Assembly (NCBI GenBank): GCA_044226785.1
Contig: JBGAGK010000012.1
Span: 1 to 64,000, forward strand
Direction: 5' to 3'
Source of the DNA: TMP-86 sp039807285
GTDB lineage: Bacteria; Pseudomonadota; Gammaproteobacteria; Steroidobacterales; Steroidobacteraceae
Length of the DNA: 64,000 nt
The translations under genes were made by a program, and so were the position numbers. Positions 8,515 through 18,748 of the stretch are shown one piece after another (within the stretch, counting starts at the first letter, position 1; each line of letters begins with the position of its first letter). Below the pieces are notes generated by a model. The model saw only the letters and a list, made by a program, of their open reading frames with translations. It was not told the DNA's origin and made no database searches.

Positions 8515-9090
8515 ATGTCCAAGGAGCGCATGGCCGCCTTCAGCGACGGGGTGATCGCCGTCATCATCACGATCATGGTGCTGGAACTGAAGGTACCGCA
8601 CGGTGAGAATCTCGAGGCCATCAAACCCCTCATTCCGGTCTTCCTGAGTTACGTGCTCAGTTTCCTGTATGTGGGCATCTACTGGAACAACCATCACCAC
8701 CTGCTGCAGGCGAGCGAGTTCGTCAACGGGCGCATTCTGTGGGCGAACCTGCACCTGCTGTTCTGGCTTTCACTCATCCCTTTCACGACCGGATGGCTGG
8801 GCGAGAATCACGTGGGTTCGATCCCCGTGGCCGTCTACGGACTCGTCCTGCTGTTTTCTGCCATCGCCTATACAATCCTGAACCGGGAACTGGCCTGCAA
8901 TCACGAGGGTGAATCGGCCCTTGCCCGGTCGGCCGGATCCGGACTTAAAGGAACCCTGTCGATAGTCTGCTATGTCGCTGCCATTGCGCTTGCCTTCGTC
9001 AATCCATGGATATCTTGCGCGCTGTATGTCCTGGTTGCGCTGTCGTGGTTCATCCCCGACAGGGGAATCGAGAGTGTCCTCGCCAGCTGA
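8515..9090 (+). CDS. TMEM175-family (DUF1211) membrane protein
   Basis: A 191-residue protein with about six transmembrane segments. It begins MSKERMAAFSDGVIAVIIT, the RxxxFSDG motif that forms the ion filter region in TMEM175 potassium channels; bacterial members assemble as tetramers. It also carries the family-typical histidine cluster YWNNHHHLL after TM2. ATG 8515 matches usual family N-termini; an in-frame ATG at 8479 would add 12 residues but lacks a better ribosome site. The next gene overlaps its 3' end by 17 nt. A potassium or proton leak channel role is inferred from the family. Confidence 0.88.
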   Translation: MSKERMAAFSDGVIAVIITIMVLELKVPHGENLEAIKPLIPVFLSYVLSFLYVGIYWNNHHHLLQASEFVNGRILWANLHLLFWLSLIPFTTGWLGENHVGSIPVAVYGLVLLFSAIAYTILNRELACNHEGESALARSAGSGLKGTLSIVCYVAAIALAFVNPWISCALYVLVALSWFIPDRGIESVLAS

Positions 9091-9724
9091 TCCAGCCGTG
9101 GCCGGATCGCCCGAAAATGGCCGGGATGGCGCCGTGGTCTTCGACACACTGCGCCTGTCGCTGCGCGAGCTGACATCCCGCGATGCGCCCTTCATCCTCG
9201 AACTGCTCAATGACCCGTCCTTTCTGCGCTTCATCGGCGACAAGGGCGCACGCACGATTGCGGATGCGCGCCGCTACATCGAGGAGGGCCCACGAGCGAG
9301 CTACCGTCGCAACGGGTTCGGATTGTATCTGGTGCAACTGCGCAAGACCGGCGAACAGCTCGGCATGTGTGGACTGGTGAAGCGCGAGACCCTCGCGGAT
9401 GTGGATATCGGCTTTGCGTTCCTGCCGCGTTACTGGTCACGGGGTTATGCGCTGGAGGCCTGCGAGGCGGTGATGCATCTGGCTCGCACCCGATTCGGCA
9501 TTTCGAGAGTGGTGGCCATCACCTCCCTGGACAATCACGGGTCGATGCGTGTGCTTGGCAAGCTCGGGCTGCGGTACGTGCGGACGCTCCAGATGCCCGG
9601 GCAATCAGAACGGGTGAACCTGTTCGTTCCGGCCGGGGAACCGGATGGATCCGGGGAAGGTCATGGTAAACGGGACCGGTCGCGTGCCGGCAACGAAGTC
9701 AAGGCAGAGGGGAATGCGGAATGA
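9074..9724 (+). CDS. GNAT-family N-acetyltransferase (RimJ/RimL type)
   Basis: A 216-residue acetyl-CoA-dependent acetyltransferase. After a short variable leader comes the RimJ/RimL-like opening FDTLRLSLRELTSRDAPF. The core strand and helix pattern follows with VDIGFAFLPRYWSRGYALEA, the acetyl-CoA pyrophosphate loop region, and SLDNHGSMRVLGKLGLRY at the end of the fold. GTG 9074 is chosen because AGGGG precedes it and the start overlaps the upstream gene; in-frame ATGs further upstream lie inside that gene. The last 30 residues are charged and not conserved. It overlaps the following YidB-like gene by ATGA. The acceptor (protein N-terminus or small amine) is unknown. Confidence 0.85.
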   Translation: MSSPADPAVAGSPENGRDGAVVFDTLRLSLRELTSRDAPFILELLNDPSFLRFIGDKGARTIADARRYIEEGPRASYRRNGFGLYLVQLRKTGEQLGMCGLVKRETLADVDIGFAFLPRYWSRGYALEACEAVMHLARTRFGISRVVAITSLDNHGSMRVLGKLGLRYVRTLQMPGQSERVNLFVPAGEPDGSGEGHGKRDRSRAGNEVKAEGNAE

Positions 9725-9978
9725 GTTTTCTGAGGGGTGTACAGGATCAGTTCGAAAAGCAGGGTCTTGGGCCCACGGTGAAGTCATGGATCGGTACCGG
9801 ACCCAATGAGCCGGTGACCGGCGAGCAGATACATTCGGCGCTGGGCACCGATACGGTGAGTGATCTCGCCGCAAAGGCGGGTATTTCAGTGCAGGAACTG
9901 CTGCAGAAGCTGTCGCAGCATCTGCCGCAGGCGGTGGACAAACTCACGCCCGATGGAGTCGTGCCGAAGTCGGCATGA
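9721..9978 (+). CDS. Short YidB-family protein (DUF937)
   Basis: An 85-residue relative of the protein at 5189-5617. It keeps the core SWIGTGPNEPVTGEQI and the end QAVDKLTPDGVVP but lacks the glycine-rich N-terminal part and the C-terminal tail. It is therefore a minimal version of the fold. ATG 9721 overlaps the acetyltransferase stop as ATGA, so translation is coupled. It is followed 13 nt later by an OsmC-like gene. Function unknown. Confidence 0.85.
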   Translation: MSFLRGVQDQFEKQGLGPTVKSWIGTGPNEPVTGEQIHSALGTDTVSDLAAKAGISVQELLQKLSQHLPQAVDKLTPDGVVPKSA

Positions 9979-9991
9979 AGAGGAGTCGATC

Positions 9992-10426
9992 ATGCATCCT
10001 TTCCCTCATCTGTATTCGGTGACCGCCAGTGCCGGTCCTGGCGGTCCCGTCACCCTGGATTCGCCGGGTCTTGCCTCGCTGTCATCGGCGGCGCCGAAGG
10101 AATTCGATGGGCCGGGAAACCTGTGGTCGCCGGAAACGTTGCTGACGGCGGCTGTCACCGACTGCTTCATCCTGGGATTCAGGGCGATCGCCACCGCCTC
10201 GAAGTTTCCGTGGACCTCGCTCGAGACCAGCACCGAGGGAACGCTCGAGCGGATCGATGGCAAGACGCGATTCACCAGGTTCGTGACGCGCGCCACGCTG
10301 AGGCTCCCCGCGGGAGGGGATGCCGCCCGCGGCAAGCAACTGCTGGAGAAAGCCGAGCATGTCTGTCTGGTCGCGAACTCGCTGAATGCCGAGCGTCACC
10401 TGGAGGTCAGCGTGACGGTGGCCTGA
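9992..10426 (+). CDS. OsmC-family peroxiredoxin-like protein
   Basis: A 144-residue OsmC/Ohr-fold protein, family thiol-dependent organic hydroperoxide reductases of the cytoplasm. The two catalytic cysteines are present, one in AVTDCFILGF on the long central helix and one in EHVCLVANSL, each in its usual place. ATG 9992 is preceded by AGGAG at 9981-9985. It is the last gene of the apparent 8515-10426 run (channel, acetyltransferase, YidB-like, OsmC), which would fit a general stress operon. It converges with rpoD. Confidence 0.88.
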   Translation: MHPFPHLYSVTASAGPGGPVTLDSPGLASLSSAAPKEFDGPGNLWSPETLLTAAVTDCFILGFRAIATASKFPWTSLETSTEGTLERIDGKTRFTRFVTRATLRLPAGGDAARGKQLLEKAEHVCLVANSLNAERHLEVSVTVA

Positions 10427-10487
10427 CACCGGTGCGCGGCCCGTAATGGCCGGCTGCCGCCAGACCGCTCCTTCAATCAACCGGCGG

Positions 10488-12416
<1,929 letters not shown>

Positions 12417-12471
12417 GTATACAGATCAGGGGCGATTTCACGCCAATTCGACTTGGGCCGGTCCCCAAGGT

Positions 12472-14292
12472 TCATGCATCGGGCCCTTGCCGGGTCCGCC
12501 CCTTCAGAAGCAAGCCAAGTTCCGTCTTTTCGTCGGAATTCAACCCCGTTTCCCTGGCTTTTTTCAGCAACTCGTCCGTCCTCCGGCCCGGACCGAGATC
12601 CTGGGCCAGCTTCCGTACGGCCATTTCCAGTTCCCGGGCTGCTGCCTGAGAGTCGGACACCATGGGCGTTTCGGCCGCGATGGCTTCCAGCCGGGGCAAC
12701 TCGGGCCGGTCGCGCCATCTTTCGAGCAGGGTGGCCGTGCTCGGCGCCTGCACCTGCCGAGCCTGTTCGATCAGTTCCCTGAGCACGGGGATTCCCGGGT
12801 GATCGATCCGGACAATGGAAGCGGTGTCGATCGATCTGGCTGCAGTGGGAAAGTGAAGGACCAGGCCGATGGCCTGACTTAACATATTGCGTCGACCGGA
12901 CTTCATGCGCGAATCGGGGCGGGGGGAGGGTGAAGGACCCGAGGTCCCAGGGCCTCGAGGGGGCCTCGCGCCCGCTGCGGTTGAGGGCGTATTCGCATCC
13001 TGAAGCAGATGGCGCAACCTGTCTGCCGGCATGCGGATCTGCTCGGCCAGCGCATCTGCGATCAGCTCCCTGAGTACCCCATCCGGCATACGGCCGAACA
13101 GGGGACGGGCGAGGGCGGCAAGTCTTGCCCGGCCATCGGCGTGGGACAGATCGGTCTGCTGCACGAGCTGGGTGACCAGGTATTCGGACAGGGGCATGGC
13201 GCGATCCATGCGTGCCTCGAAGGCCTGTTGCCCCTCCTTGCCCACCAGGGAGTCAGGGTCCTCGCCCTCGGGCAGGAACAGGAATCGCAGTTCGCGGCCG
13301 TCCCGGGCCAGCGGCAATGCGTTTTCCAGGGCGCGCCACGCTGCCTGTCGGCCGGCACGGTCACCGTCGAAGCAGAACACCACCTCGCTGGTGAGGCGGA
13401 AAATCCTGTTCAGGTGTTCCTGCGTCGTGGCCGTGCCCAGTGTGGCCAGCGCGTAGGTGATCCCGGCCTGATGCAGGCGGACCACGTCCATGTAACCCTC
13501 GACCACGATCACGCGCCTGAAATCGTTCCGGGCCTGCTTTGCCTCGTACAGACCGTACAATTCCCGGCCCTTGTGGAAGAGCGGCGTCTCAGGCGAGTTC
13601 AGATATTTCGGTTCGCCCTGATCCAGGACCCGGCCACCAAAACCCATGATACGGCCGCGCGAATCGCGGATCGGGAACATCAGCCGGTCGCGGAAGCGGT
13701 CGTAGAATCCCGGATCGCGTTCGCCGGCCTTGCGCTCGCGCTCGATGACCAGCCCCGCCAGCTGCAGTCGCTCCCGGTCCGCGGGCTGCTGGCCGAAACG
13801 GTTCAGCAGGGCGTTCCAGGATTCCGTGGCATAGCCGAGCAGGAATTTCTTCGCGGTGTGGGATTCGATGCCGCGCCGGGTGATGTAAGCGCGCGCCCGT
13901 TCCGAGTCCTGCAGGTTCTGGGCGAAGAATTGTGCGGCCTGTCCCAGCACCTGATGCAAATCGAATCCCGGGGCATTCGCGCTTTCGTGCGAGCCTCCGG
14001 GCAGCTCGAGGCCGGCGCGCTGCGCCAGATCCTCCAGCGCTTCGATGAAGGACAGCTTCTCGTATTGCATGAGAAACCCGACCACAGTGCCATGCGCGCC
14101 ACAGCCGAAGCAGTGATAGAACTGCTTGTCGGGGCTCACCCAGAACGACGGGGTTTTTTCGTTGTGGAACGGGCAGCAGGCCTTGAACTCCCGCCCCGAC
14201 TTCTTCAGTGCGACACGTGCGCCGATGATCTCGACGATGTCGGAACGGGAAACCAGCTCGTCGATGAAGCCTTGCGGAATGCGGCCGGCCAT
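12472..14292 (-). CDS. dnaG: DNA primase DnaG
   Basis: Synthesises RNA primers at the replication fork with DnaB helicase. 606 residues from ATG 14292, starting MAGRIPQGFIDELVSRSDIV like the family. The zinc-binding domain has Cys40, His43, Cys61 and Cys64 (CPFH...CFGCGAHG). The RNA polymerase core follows, and the TOPRIM motif VVEGYMDV is visible with the acidic metal ligands in CFDGDRAG. The C-terminal helicase-binding domain is present but divergent. The start lies 13 nt after the yqeY stop codon. The gap to rpoD is 55 bp, so transcription probably continues into it. Confidence 0.96.
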   Translation of the reverse strand: MAGRIPQGFIDELVSRSDIVEIIGARVALKKSGREFKACCPFHNEKTPSFWVSPDKQFYHCFGCGAHGTVVGFLMQYEKLSFIEALEDLAQRAGLELPGGSHESANAPGFDLHQVLGQAAQFFAQNLQDSERARAYITRRGIESHTAKKFLLGYATESWNALLNRFGQQPADRERLQLAGLVIERERKAGERDPGFYDRFRDRLMFPIRDSRGRIMGFGGRVLDQGEPKYLNSPETPLFHKGRELYGLYEAKQARNDFRRVIVVEGYMDVVRLHQAGITYALATLGTATTQEHLNRIFRLTSEVVFCFDGDRAGRQAAWRALENALPLARDGRELRFLFLPEGEDPDSLVGKEGQQAFEARMDRAMPLSEYLVTQLVQQTDLSHADGRARLAALARPLFGRMPDGVLRELIADALAEQIRMPADRLRHLLQDANTPSTAAGARPPRGPGTSGPSPSPRPDSRMKSGRRNMLSQAIGLVLHFPTAARSIDTASIVRIDHPGIPVLRELIEQARQVQAPSTATLLERWRDRPELPRLEAIAAETPMVSDSQAAARELEMAVRKLAQDLGPGRRTDELLKKARETGLNSDEKTELGLLLKGRTRQGPDA

Positions 14293-14305
14293 GGACCGCG
14301 CTTGC

Positions 14306-14752
14306 TCAGGAACCGAGCCTGGCTTTGATCCTGGCCCCGACGGCACCCATGTCGGCACGGCCGGCCGCACGGGTCTTGATGATGCCCATCACCTTGCCCA
14401 TGTCCTTGATGCTGGTCGCGCCTGTGCTGGCGATGGCCTCGGTGATCAGATGGTCGAGTTCGGCGTCGGAGAGCTGCGCCGGGAGGTAGGTCTGCAGCAG
14501 CGAGATTTCCGCGATTTCCCTGTCCGCAAGATCCTGCCGGCCGCCGGACTGGAACTGCACAATGGATTCCTTGCGCTGCTTGATCATCTTTTCGATGACC
14601 GAGGTGACCTGGGCATCGTCCAGTGCGATGCGCTCGTCCACTTCACGTTGCTTGATGGCCGCCGTGATCATGCGAATGGCGCCCAGCCGCTCCTTCTCGC
14701 CGGCGCGCAGGGCTGCCTTCATGTCCTCGGTGATTCGCTCCTTGAGCGACAT
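14306..14752 (-). CDS. GatB/YqeY-domain protein
   Basis: A 148-residue protein of the YqeY family. It is homologous to the C-terminal tRNA-binding domain of the GatB amidotransferase subunit, but stands alone here. It starts MSLKERITEDMKAALRAGEK and ends with a helical domain (IKDMGKVMGIIKTR), both typical. The precise role is not established; it may bind tRNA. It lies between rpsU (8 bp) and dnaG (13 bp), the usual gammaproteobacterial arrangement. Confidence 0.93.
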   Translation of the reverse strand: MSLKERITEDMKAALRAGEKERLGAIRMITAAIKQREVDERIALDDAQVTSVIEKMIKQRKESIVQFQSGGRQDLADREIAEISLLQTYLPAQLSDAELDHLITEAIASTGATSIKDMGKVMGIIKTRAAGRADMGAVGARIKARLGS

Positions 14753-14760
14753 GGGCTGAT

Positions 14761-14997
14761 TCAGAAGCGGGGGGACGCGGGACTGGACGGGCCGGTGCTG
14801 CGCCCGCCATCGCGTGACACGCGCTTGAGGTGCCGCTTCACAGCCGCGGCCTTCTTGCGCTTACGTTCCTGTGTCGGCTTCTCGTAGAATTCACGCCGGC
14901 GAAGTTCGGTCAGGATTCCTGCCTTTTCGCAAGCACGTTTGAACCGGCGCAATGCTGCGTCAAAATACTCGTTCTCGCGGACACGGACGCTGGGCAT
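14761..14997 (-). CDS. rpsU: 30S ribosomal protein S21
   Basis: Small basic ribosomal protein near the anti-Shine-Dalgarno end of 16S rRNA, needed for initiation on structured leaders. The start MPSVRVRENEYFDAALRRFK and the basic end KPTQERKRKKAAAVKR are typical. At 78 residues it is slightly longer than the usual 70-71; the extra serine/proline tail (STGPSSPASPRF) is lineage-specific. A GAGG site precedes ATG 14997. It is the first gene of the rpsU-yqeY-dnaG-rpoD operon, whose promoter must lie in 14998-15145, shared with divergent tsaD. Confidence 0.95.
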   Translation of the reverse strand: MPSVRVRENEYFDAALRRFKRACEKAGILTELRRREFYEKPTQERKRKKAAAVKRHLKRVSRDGGRSTGPSSPASPRF

Positions 14998-15145
14998 TCA
15001 GACCTCTGAAAGTTGGTGCGGACAGCTGCCGTAACCACGGGCAGCCGGGCCGCGCATTTTAATTGCGGGCCCGCCAAAAGGCAAAAGAACTGGAAGAGTG
15101 GGTGCAGGGGAGCGACGGAATGGGTGTTTCGAGCAAGGGTTGATC

Positions 15146-16174
15146 ATGCGGGTATTGGGCATCGAGACCTCCTGTGACGAGACCGCCGTGGCCGTTTATG
15201 ACGCCACGACGGGCCTGCTGTCACATCGGCTTCACAGCCAGGTCGCCTTGCACCGGAACTACGGGGGAGTCGTGCCGGAACTGGCTTCGCGCGACCATAT
15301 CAGGCATCTGCTGCCGCTGGTCCGGGAGGCCATGGCCGAGGCCAATACCCGTCGCGGGCAGATCGACGGGGTGGCGTACACGGCCGGACCGGGCCTGATC
15401 GGGGCTTTGCTGGTCGGGGCGGGGTTCGCGAGGAGCCTGGCTTTCGCCTGGGCAGTGCCAGCCGTGCCCGTGCACCACCTGGAGGGGCATCTGCTGGCGC
15501 CGCTCCTGGAGCCCGATTCTCCGGCCTTTCCGTTCCTTGCCCTGCTGGTATCCGGGGGTCATACCCAGCTGGTCGAGGTGGCCGGGCTGGGTCGCTACAG
15601 GCTGCTGGGCGAATCACTGGACGATGCGGCCGGGGAGGCCTTCGACAAGACGGCCAAACTGCTGGGACTTCCCTATCCGGGCGGAGCCTTGCTGTCCCGG
15701 CTGGCGGAACGGGGCCGGCTGGATGCTTTCCGGTTTCCCAGGCCGATGCTGGATCGGCCCGGTCTGGACTTCAGTTTCAGCGGGCTGAAAACCGCCGTGC
15801 TGATGGCGCTGCGCGAGTGCGAGGCTTCAGGTTCGCTCGATGATCAGGTCCGGGCGGACCTCGCCCGCGGATTCGAGGCCGCTGTTGTGGATACACTGGT
15901 CGAGAAGAGCCGGCGGGCGCTCGGATCCACCGGATTGACCCGGCTGGTGGTGGCGGGTGGTGTCGCTGCCAATCGGCCCCTGCGCTGTGCGCTGGCCGAC
16001 ATGGTGAAGGCGGAAGGTGGCACGATACATTTTCCACGCCCCGAGTTTTGCACGGACAATGGCGCCATGATTGCAGTGGCGGGCTGCCATCGGCTGCAGG
16101 CCGGACATGTTGCCACCGACCTCGCGGTGAACGCGCATGCCCGGTGGGCACTGGCCAACGAACGACAGGCTTGA
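15146..16174 (+). CDS. tsaD: tRNA N6-threonylcarbamoyladenosine transferase TsaD
   Basis: Transfers threonylcarbamoyl from TC-AMP to A37 of ANN-decoding tRNAs, working with TsaB and TsaE. 342 residues starting MRVLGIETSCDETAVAVYD. The metal-binding histidines are in HHLEGHL (His111 and His115). The ASKHA-fold motifs GPGLIGALLVG, LLVSGGHTQL and AGGVAANRPLR are all present. ATG 15146 is chosen over an upstream in-frame ATG at 15098 because it matches the family start and follows AAGGG. It diverges from rpsU, the arrangement seen in many gammaproteobacteria, and is followed by folB. Confidence 0.96.
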   Translation: MRVLGIETSCDETAVAVYDATTGLLSHRLHSQVALHRNYGGVVPELASRDHIRHLLPLVREAMAEANTRRGQIDGVAYTAGPGLIGALLVGAGFARSLAFAWAVPAVPVHHLEGHLLAPLLEPDSPAFPFLALLVSGGHTQLVEVAGLGRYRLLGESLDDAAGEAFDKTAKLLGLPYPGGALLSRLAERGRLDAFRFPRPMLDRPGLDFSFSGLKTAVLMALRECEASGSLDDQVRADLARGFEAAVVDTLVEKSRRALGSTGLTRLVVAGGVAANRPLRCALADMVKAEGGTIHFPRPEFCTDNGAMIAVAGCHRLQAGHVATDLAVNAHARWALANERQA

Positions 16175-16186
16175 TCGAAGGTGTAC

Positions 16187-16549
16187 ATGGACAGGATATT
16201 CCTGAGGGAACTCAAGGCCGAAGCCATCATCGGCATTTTCGATTGGGAGCGACAGGTCAGGCAGACCGTGCTCATCGATCTGGAGATGGCCGTCGACGTG
16301 CGCAGGGCCGCCGCCACGGATTCGATCGAGGATACGCTCAACTACAAGCGTGTGGCCAAGCGCGTCAAGGAGTTCATCGACCAGTCGGCCTTTCATCTGG
16401 TCGAGACCCTGGCCGAGCAGATCGCCCGTGTGGTCATCGACGAATTCCATGTGCCCTGGGTCAAGGTGACCCTCAACAAGCCGGGTGCAATCCGCGGATC
16501 GAAGAGTGTGGGCATCATCATCGAACGCACTGGCGCAGAGGCCATGTGA
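16187..16549 (+). CDS. folB: Dihydroneopterin aldolase FolB
   Basis: Converts 7,8-dihydroneopterin to 6-hydroxymethyl-dihydropterin in folate synthesis. 120 residues, starting MDRIFLRELKAEAIIGIFDWE with the conserved Glu and the GIxDWER block. DTLNYKRVAKRV and the C-terminal NKPGAIRGSKSVGI are also family landmarks, including the catalytic lysine. ATG 16187 has GAAGG five bases upstream; a GTG two codons earlier is part of that ribosome site. It lies 12 bp after tsaD and overlaps folK by GTGA, so the two folate enzymes are coupled. Confidence 0.95.
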   Translation: MDRIFLRELKAEAIIGIFDWERQVRQTVLIDLEMAVDVRRAAATDSIEDTLNYKRVAKRVKEFIDQSAFHLVETLAEQIARVVIDEFHVPWVKVTLNKPGAIRGSKSVGIIIERTGAEAM

Positions 16550-17034
16550 GGCGGGTCTACGTCGCGGCGGGCAGCAACATCGATGCGCGGCGCAACATCG
16601 GCCGCGCTCTGCGGGAACTGCGTGGTGTGTTTCCGGACCTGCGCGCGTCACCTGCATATCAGAATGCCGCAGTAGGGTTCGAGGGCGAGGATTTCATCAA
16701 TCTGGTGGTGGGTTTCCAGACCGACCTCGGGCTTCGCGGCGTGATCGCAGAACTGCGCCGCATCGAAGCATTGTGCGGCCGGCCTCCGGGCGCGCCGAAA
16801 TGGGCACCCCGCTCCATGGATCTCGACATGCTCCTGTTCGGCGATCTGGCCGGATCGTTTCCGGAAGCCACGCTGCCCAGGCCGGACCTGATCAGGCGAC
16901 CCTACATGCTGGGCCCGCTGGCGGACATTGCCGCGGATGTGGTGCATCCGGCGCTGAAGAAAAGCATCGGCCGCCTGTGGGCGGAATTCGACCGGCAGCA
17001 GCATCCGATGCGCGTGGTGGATCTGGAATCGTGA
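16546..17034 (+). CDS. folK: 6-hydroxymethyl-7,8-dihydropterin pyrophosphokinase FolK
   Basis: Transfers pyrophosphate from ATP to the FolB product, giving the substrate of dihydropteroate synthase. 162 residues from GTG 16546, which overlaps the folB stop. It begins VRRVYVAAGSNIDARRNI (the GSN loop) and has the FINLVV strand, the metal- and ATP-binding motif PRSMDLDMLLFG, and the RPYMLGPLADIA helix. It overlaps the next gene by GTGA. All family-defining residues appear intact. Confidence 0.95.
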   Translation: MRRVYVAAGSNIDARRNIGRALRELRGVFPDLRASPAYQNAAVGFEGEDFINLVVGFQTDLGLRGVIAELRRIEALCGRPPGAPKWAPRSMDLDMLLFGDLAGSFPEATLPRPDLIRRPYMLGPLADIAADVVHPALKKSIGRLWAEFDRQQHPMRVVDLES

Positions 17035-17597
17035 GCATCCCCGGACATGCGGCCCTCTGGGGCGTGCTGCTGATATGCCTGGCGTCGACCGCGCGGGCAG
17101 CGGTCGAGCCACGCGAGATCTTCGAGGAGCGCACCGGGGCCACGTTCATCGTGGTTCATGATCCGCTGGTTTTCCCGGTGGGCCGCGTGGCCAGCTGGAA
17201 CGGACCCATGCAGTTCATCAGTCTCACGGCGCTGGAGCGGGATCACGTGGGGAACCTGAGCCAGTATCTGGTCGCCTATGCGTGGACGGAGCAGATTTCG
17301 CTGGACAAGCCGCTGACCATCACGCTGGATGACCGTGTGATCCACCTGCAGCCATTGCCGGTGTTTCCACCGGAATTGCCGGATGACCGAACCCTGCTGG
17401 CACCAGGGAAGGAACGCGTTCCGCGCGCGGCCTATGCGGCGACGCGCGAGCTGTTCAGGGCCATTGCCACCAGCCGGCACGTGACCCTGATGGTCGGCGA
17501 GGAAGGTGCGGGCAGGGAAGTCGAACATTACGACCTGATGGAGGGGCAGAAGGCCCTGGCGGGATTGTTGCGCCACGTGGAAGGCAATGTGCCGTAG
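17031..17597 (+). CDS. Secreted protein of unknown function
   Basis: 188 residues from GTG 17031, overlapping the folK stop as GTGA. A hydrophobic leader (LWGVLLICLASTARA) ends in an AxA-type signal peptidase site near residue 23. The mature part starts VEPREIFEERTGATFIVVHDP and is mixed alpha/beta, with no motif recognised and no cysteines. Translational coupling to folB-folK looks tight, but a periplasmic protein is an odd partner for folate enzymes; it may simply ride on the transcript. Confidence 0.75.
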   Translation: MSIPGHAALWGVLLICLASTARAAVEPREIFEERTGATFIVVHDPLVFPVGRVASWNGPMQFISLTALERDHVGNLSQYLVAYAWTEQISLDKPLTITLDDRVIHLQPLPVFPPELPDDRTLLAPGKERVPRAAYAATRELFRAIATSRHVTLMVGEEGAGREVEHYDLMEGQKALAGLLRHVEGNVP

Positions 17598-17627
17598 GGT
17601 GCGGTACATCCCGCGGGTCGCGGTTCA

Positions 17628-18623
17628 TCAGGCGAACTCTTCGGTGTCGATTTCCTGCTGCACGCCCGGTGCGTAGCGGGCACCGCTCACGGTCCGCTGG
17701 TCGATCAGCTTTTCGATCCGCTGTATCTGATCGCTCGACAGCCTGACCTGCAATGCGCCCATGTTTTCCTCGAGGTGTGCCGGCGAGGTGGTGCCCGGAA
17801 TCGGGATGATGTGGACCGACTTGTGCAACAGCCAGGCGAGGGCCAGCTGTGCCGGCGTGCAACCGGCCTGAGCAGCCAGTTGCCGGAACGGTACCAGGAG
17901 GCGCTGTACGTTGATGGACCAGTGAGGCTCCTGGAAACGCGGCATGGTGCGCCGGATATCCCTGGCTTCGAACCTGTCCGGATCCACGCTGTCGGCCAGG
18001 AAGCCGCGGGCCAGCGGGCTGAACGCGACCAGGCTTGCGCCGATGCGCGCCGTTTCCTCGAGCACGGCCAGCTCGACGTTTCTGCTCCACAGGGAATACT
18101 CGGACTGCACGGCGCAGACCGGATGCACGGCATGCGCCCGGCGCAGGGTGGCTGCTGAAACCTCGGACAGGCCGATGGCGCGGATCTTGCCCGCCCTGAC
18201 CATGTCGGCCATCGCTCCGACGCTGTCCTCGATGGGGACGTTCCTGTCGCAGCGGTGCAGATAGTACAAGTCGATGACGTCGGTACGCAGACGGGTAAGG
18301 GAGATGTCAATCGTGGCTTTCAGGGTCTGCGGCCTGCCGTCAATGACGCGTCGACCGTCCACGCCGGTCATGCCGCACTTGCTGGCCAGATGTATCCGCG
18401 AGCGAACCGGGGCCAGCACTTCACCCATCAGGGATTCATTCCGTCCGAATCCGTACAGGGCCGCCGTGTCGAAATGGGTCACGCCCCGATCGAGCGCGCG
18501 GTGGACGACCTCGTGGGCATCCCGGAGTGGCGGGGGGCTGGCATAGGCGTGGCTCAGATTCATGCAGCCAAAGCCGATGGCGGTCACCTGCCGTGATCCG
18601 ATCAGCCGTTGTATGGAAACCAC
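17628..18623 (-). CDS. Aldo/keto reductase
   Basis: A 331-residue NADPH-dependent oxidoreductase of the (beta/alpha)8 aldo/keto reductase superfamily. The catalytic tetrad is complete: Asp52 in THFDTAALYG, Tyr57, Lys82 in LASKCGM and His123 in YYLHRCD. The cofactor-phosphate region near LVAFSPLARGFL and the C-terminal PIPGT loop are present. The start is GTG at 18623, with AGGAG about 10 nt upstream. The sequence resembles the YajO/IolS/YhdN-type branch. The natural substrate is unknown. It converges with the secreted protein gene and diverges from the lipoprotein hydrolase. Confidence 0.92.
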   Translation of the reverse strand: MVSIQRLIGSRQVTAIGFGCMNLSHAYASPPPLRDAHEVVHRALDRGVTHFDTAALYGFGRNESLMGEVLAPVRSRIHLASKCGMTGVDGRRVIDGRPQTLKATIDISLTRLRTDVIDLYYLHRCDRNVPIEDSVGAMADMVRAGKIRAIGLSEVSAATLRRAHAVHPVCAVQSEYSLWSRNVELAVLEETARIGASLVAFSPLARGFLADSVDPDRFEARDIRRTMPRFQEPHWSINVQRLLVPFRQLAAQAGCTPAQLALAWLLHKSVHIIPIPGTTSPAHLEENMGALQVRLSSDQIQRIEKLIDQRTVSGARYAPGVQQEIDTEEFA

Positions 18624-18748
18624 GTATGTTTTCTCCTCGTGCGCCGCAGTATATTGTCACTCAAGAACAACTTCGTGTTACTTTCCGGTTCAGTGATCAA
18701 ACGCGCGCAGACGCGTATCCAGGGCTCGGACGCAATGGGAGGATCATC

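Noticed and set aside
10427..10487. Intrinsic terminator between osmC-like and rpoD
   Set aside because: Short GC complementarities exist but no stable stem with a T-run on either strand.
13009..14328. 439-codon plus-strand frame opposite dnaG
   Set aside because: It is an antisense shadow of the primase gene; primase zinc and TOPRIM motifs are on the minus strand.
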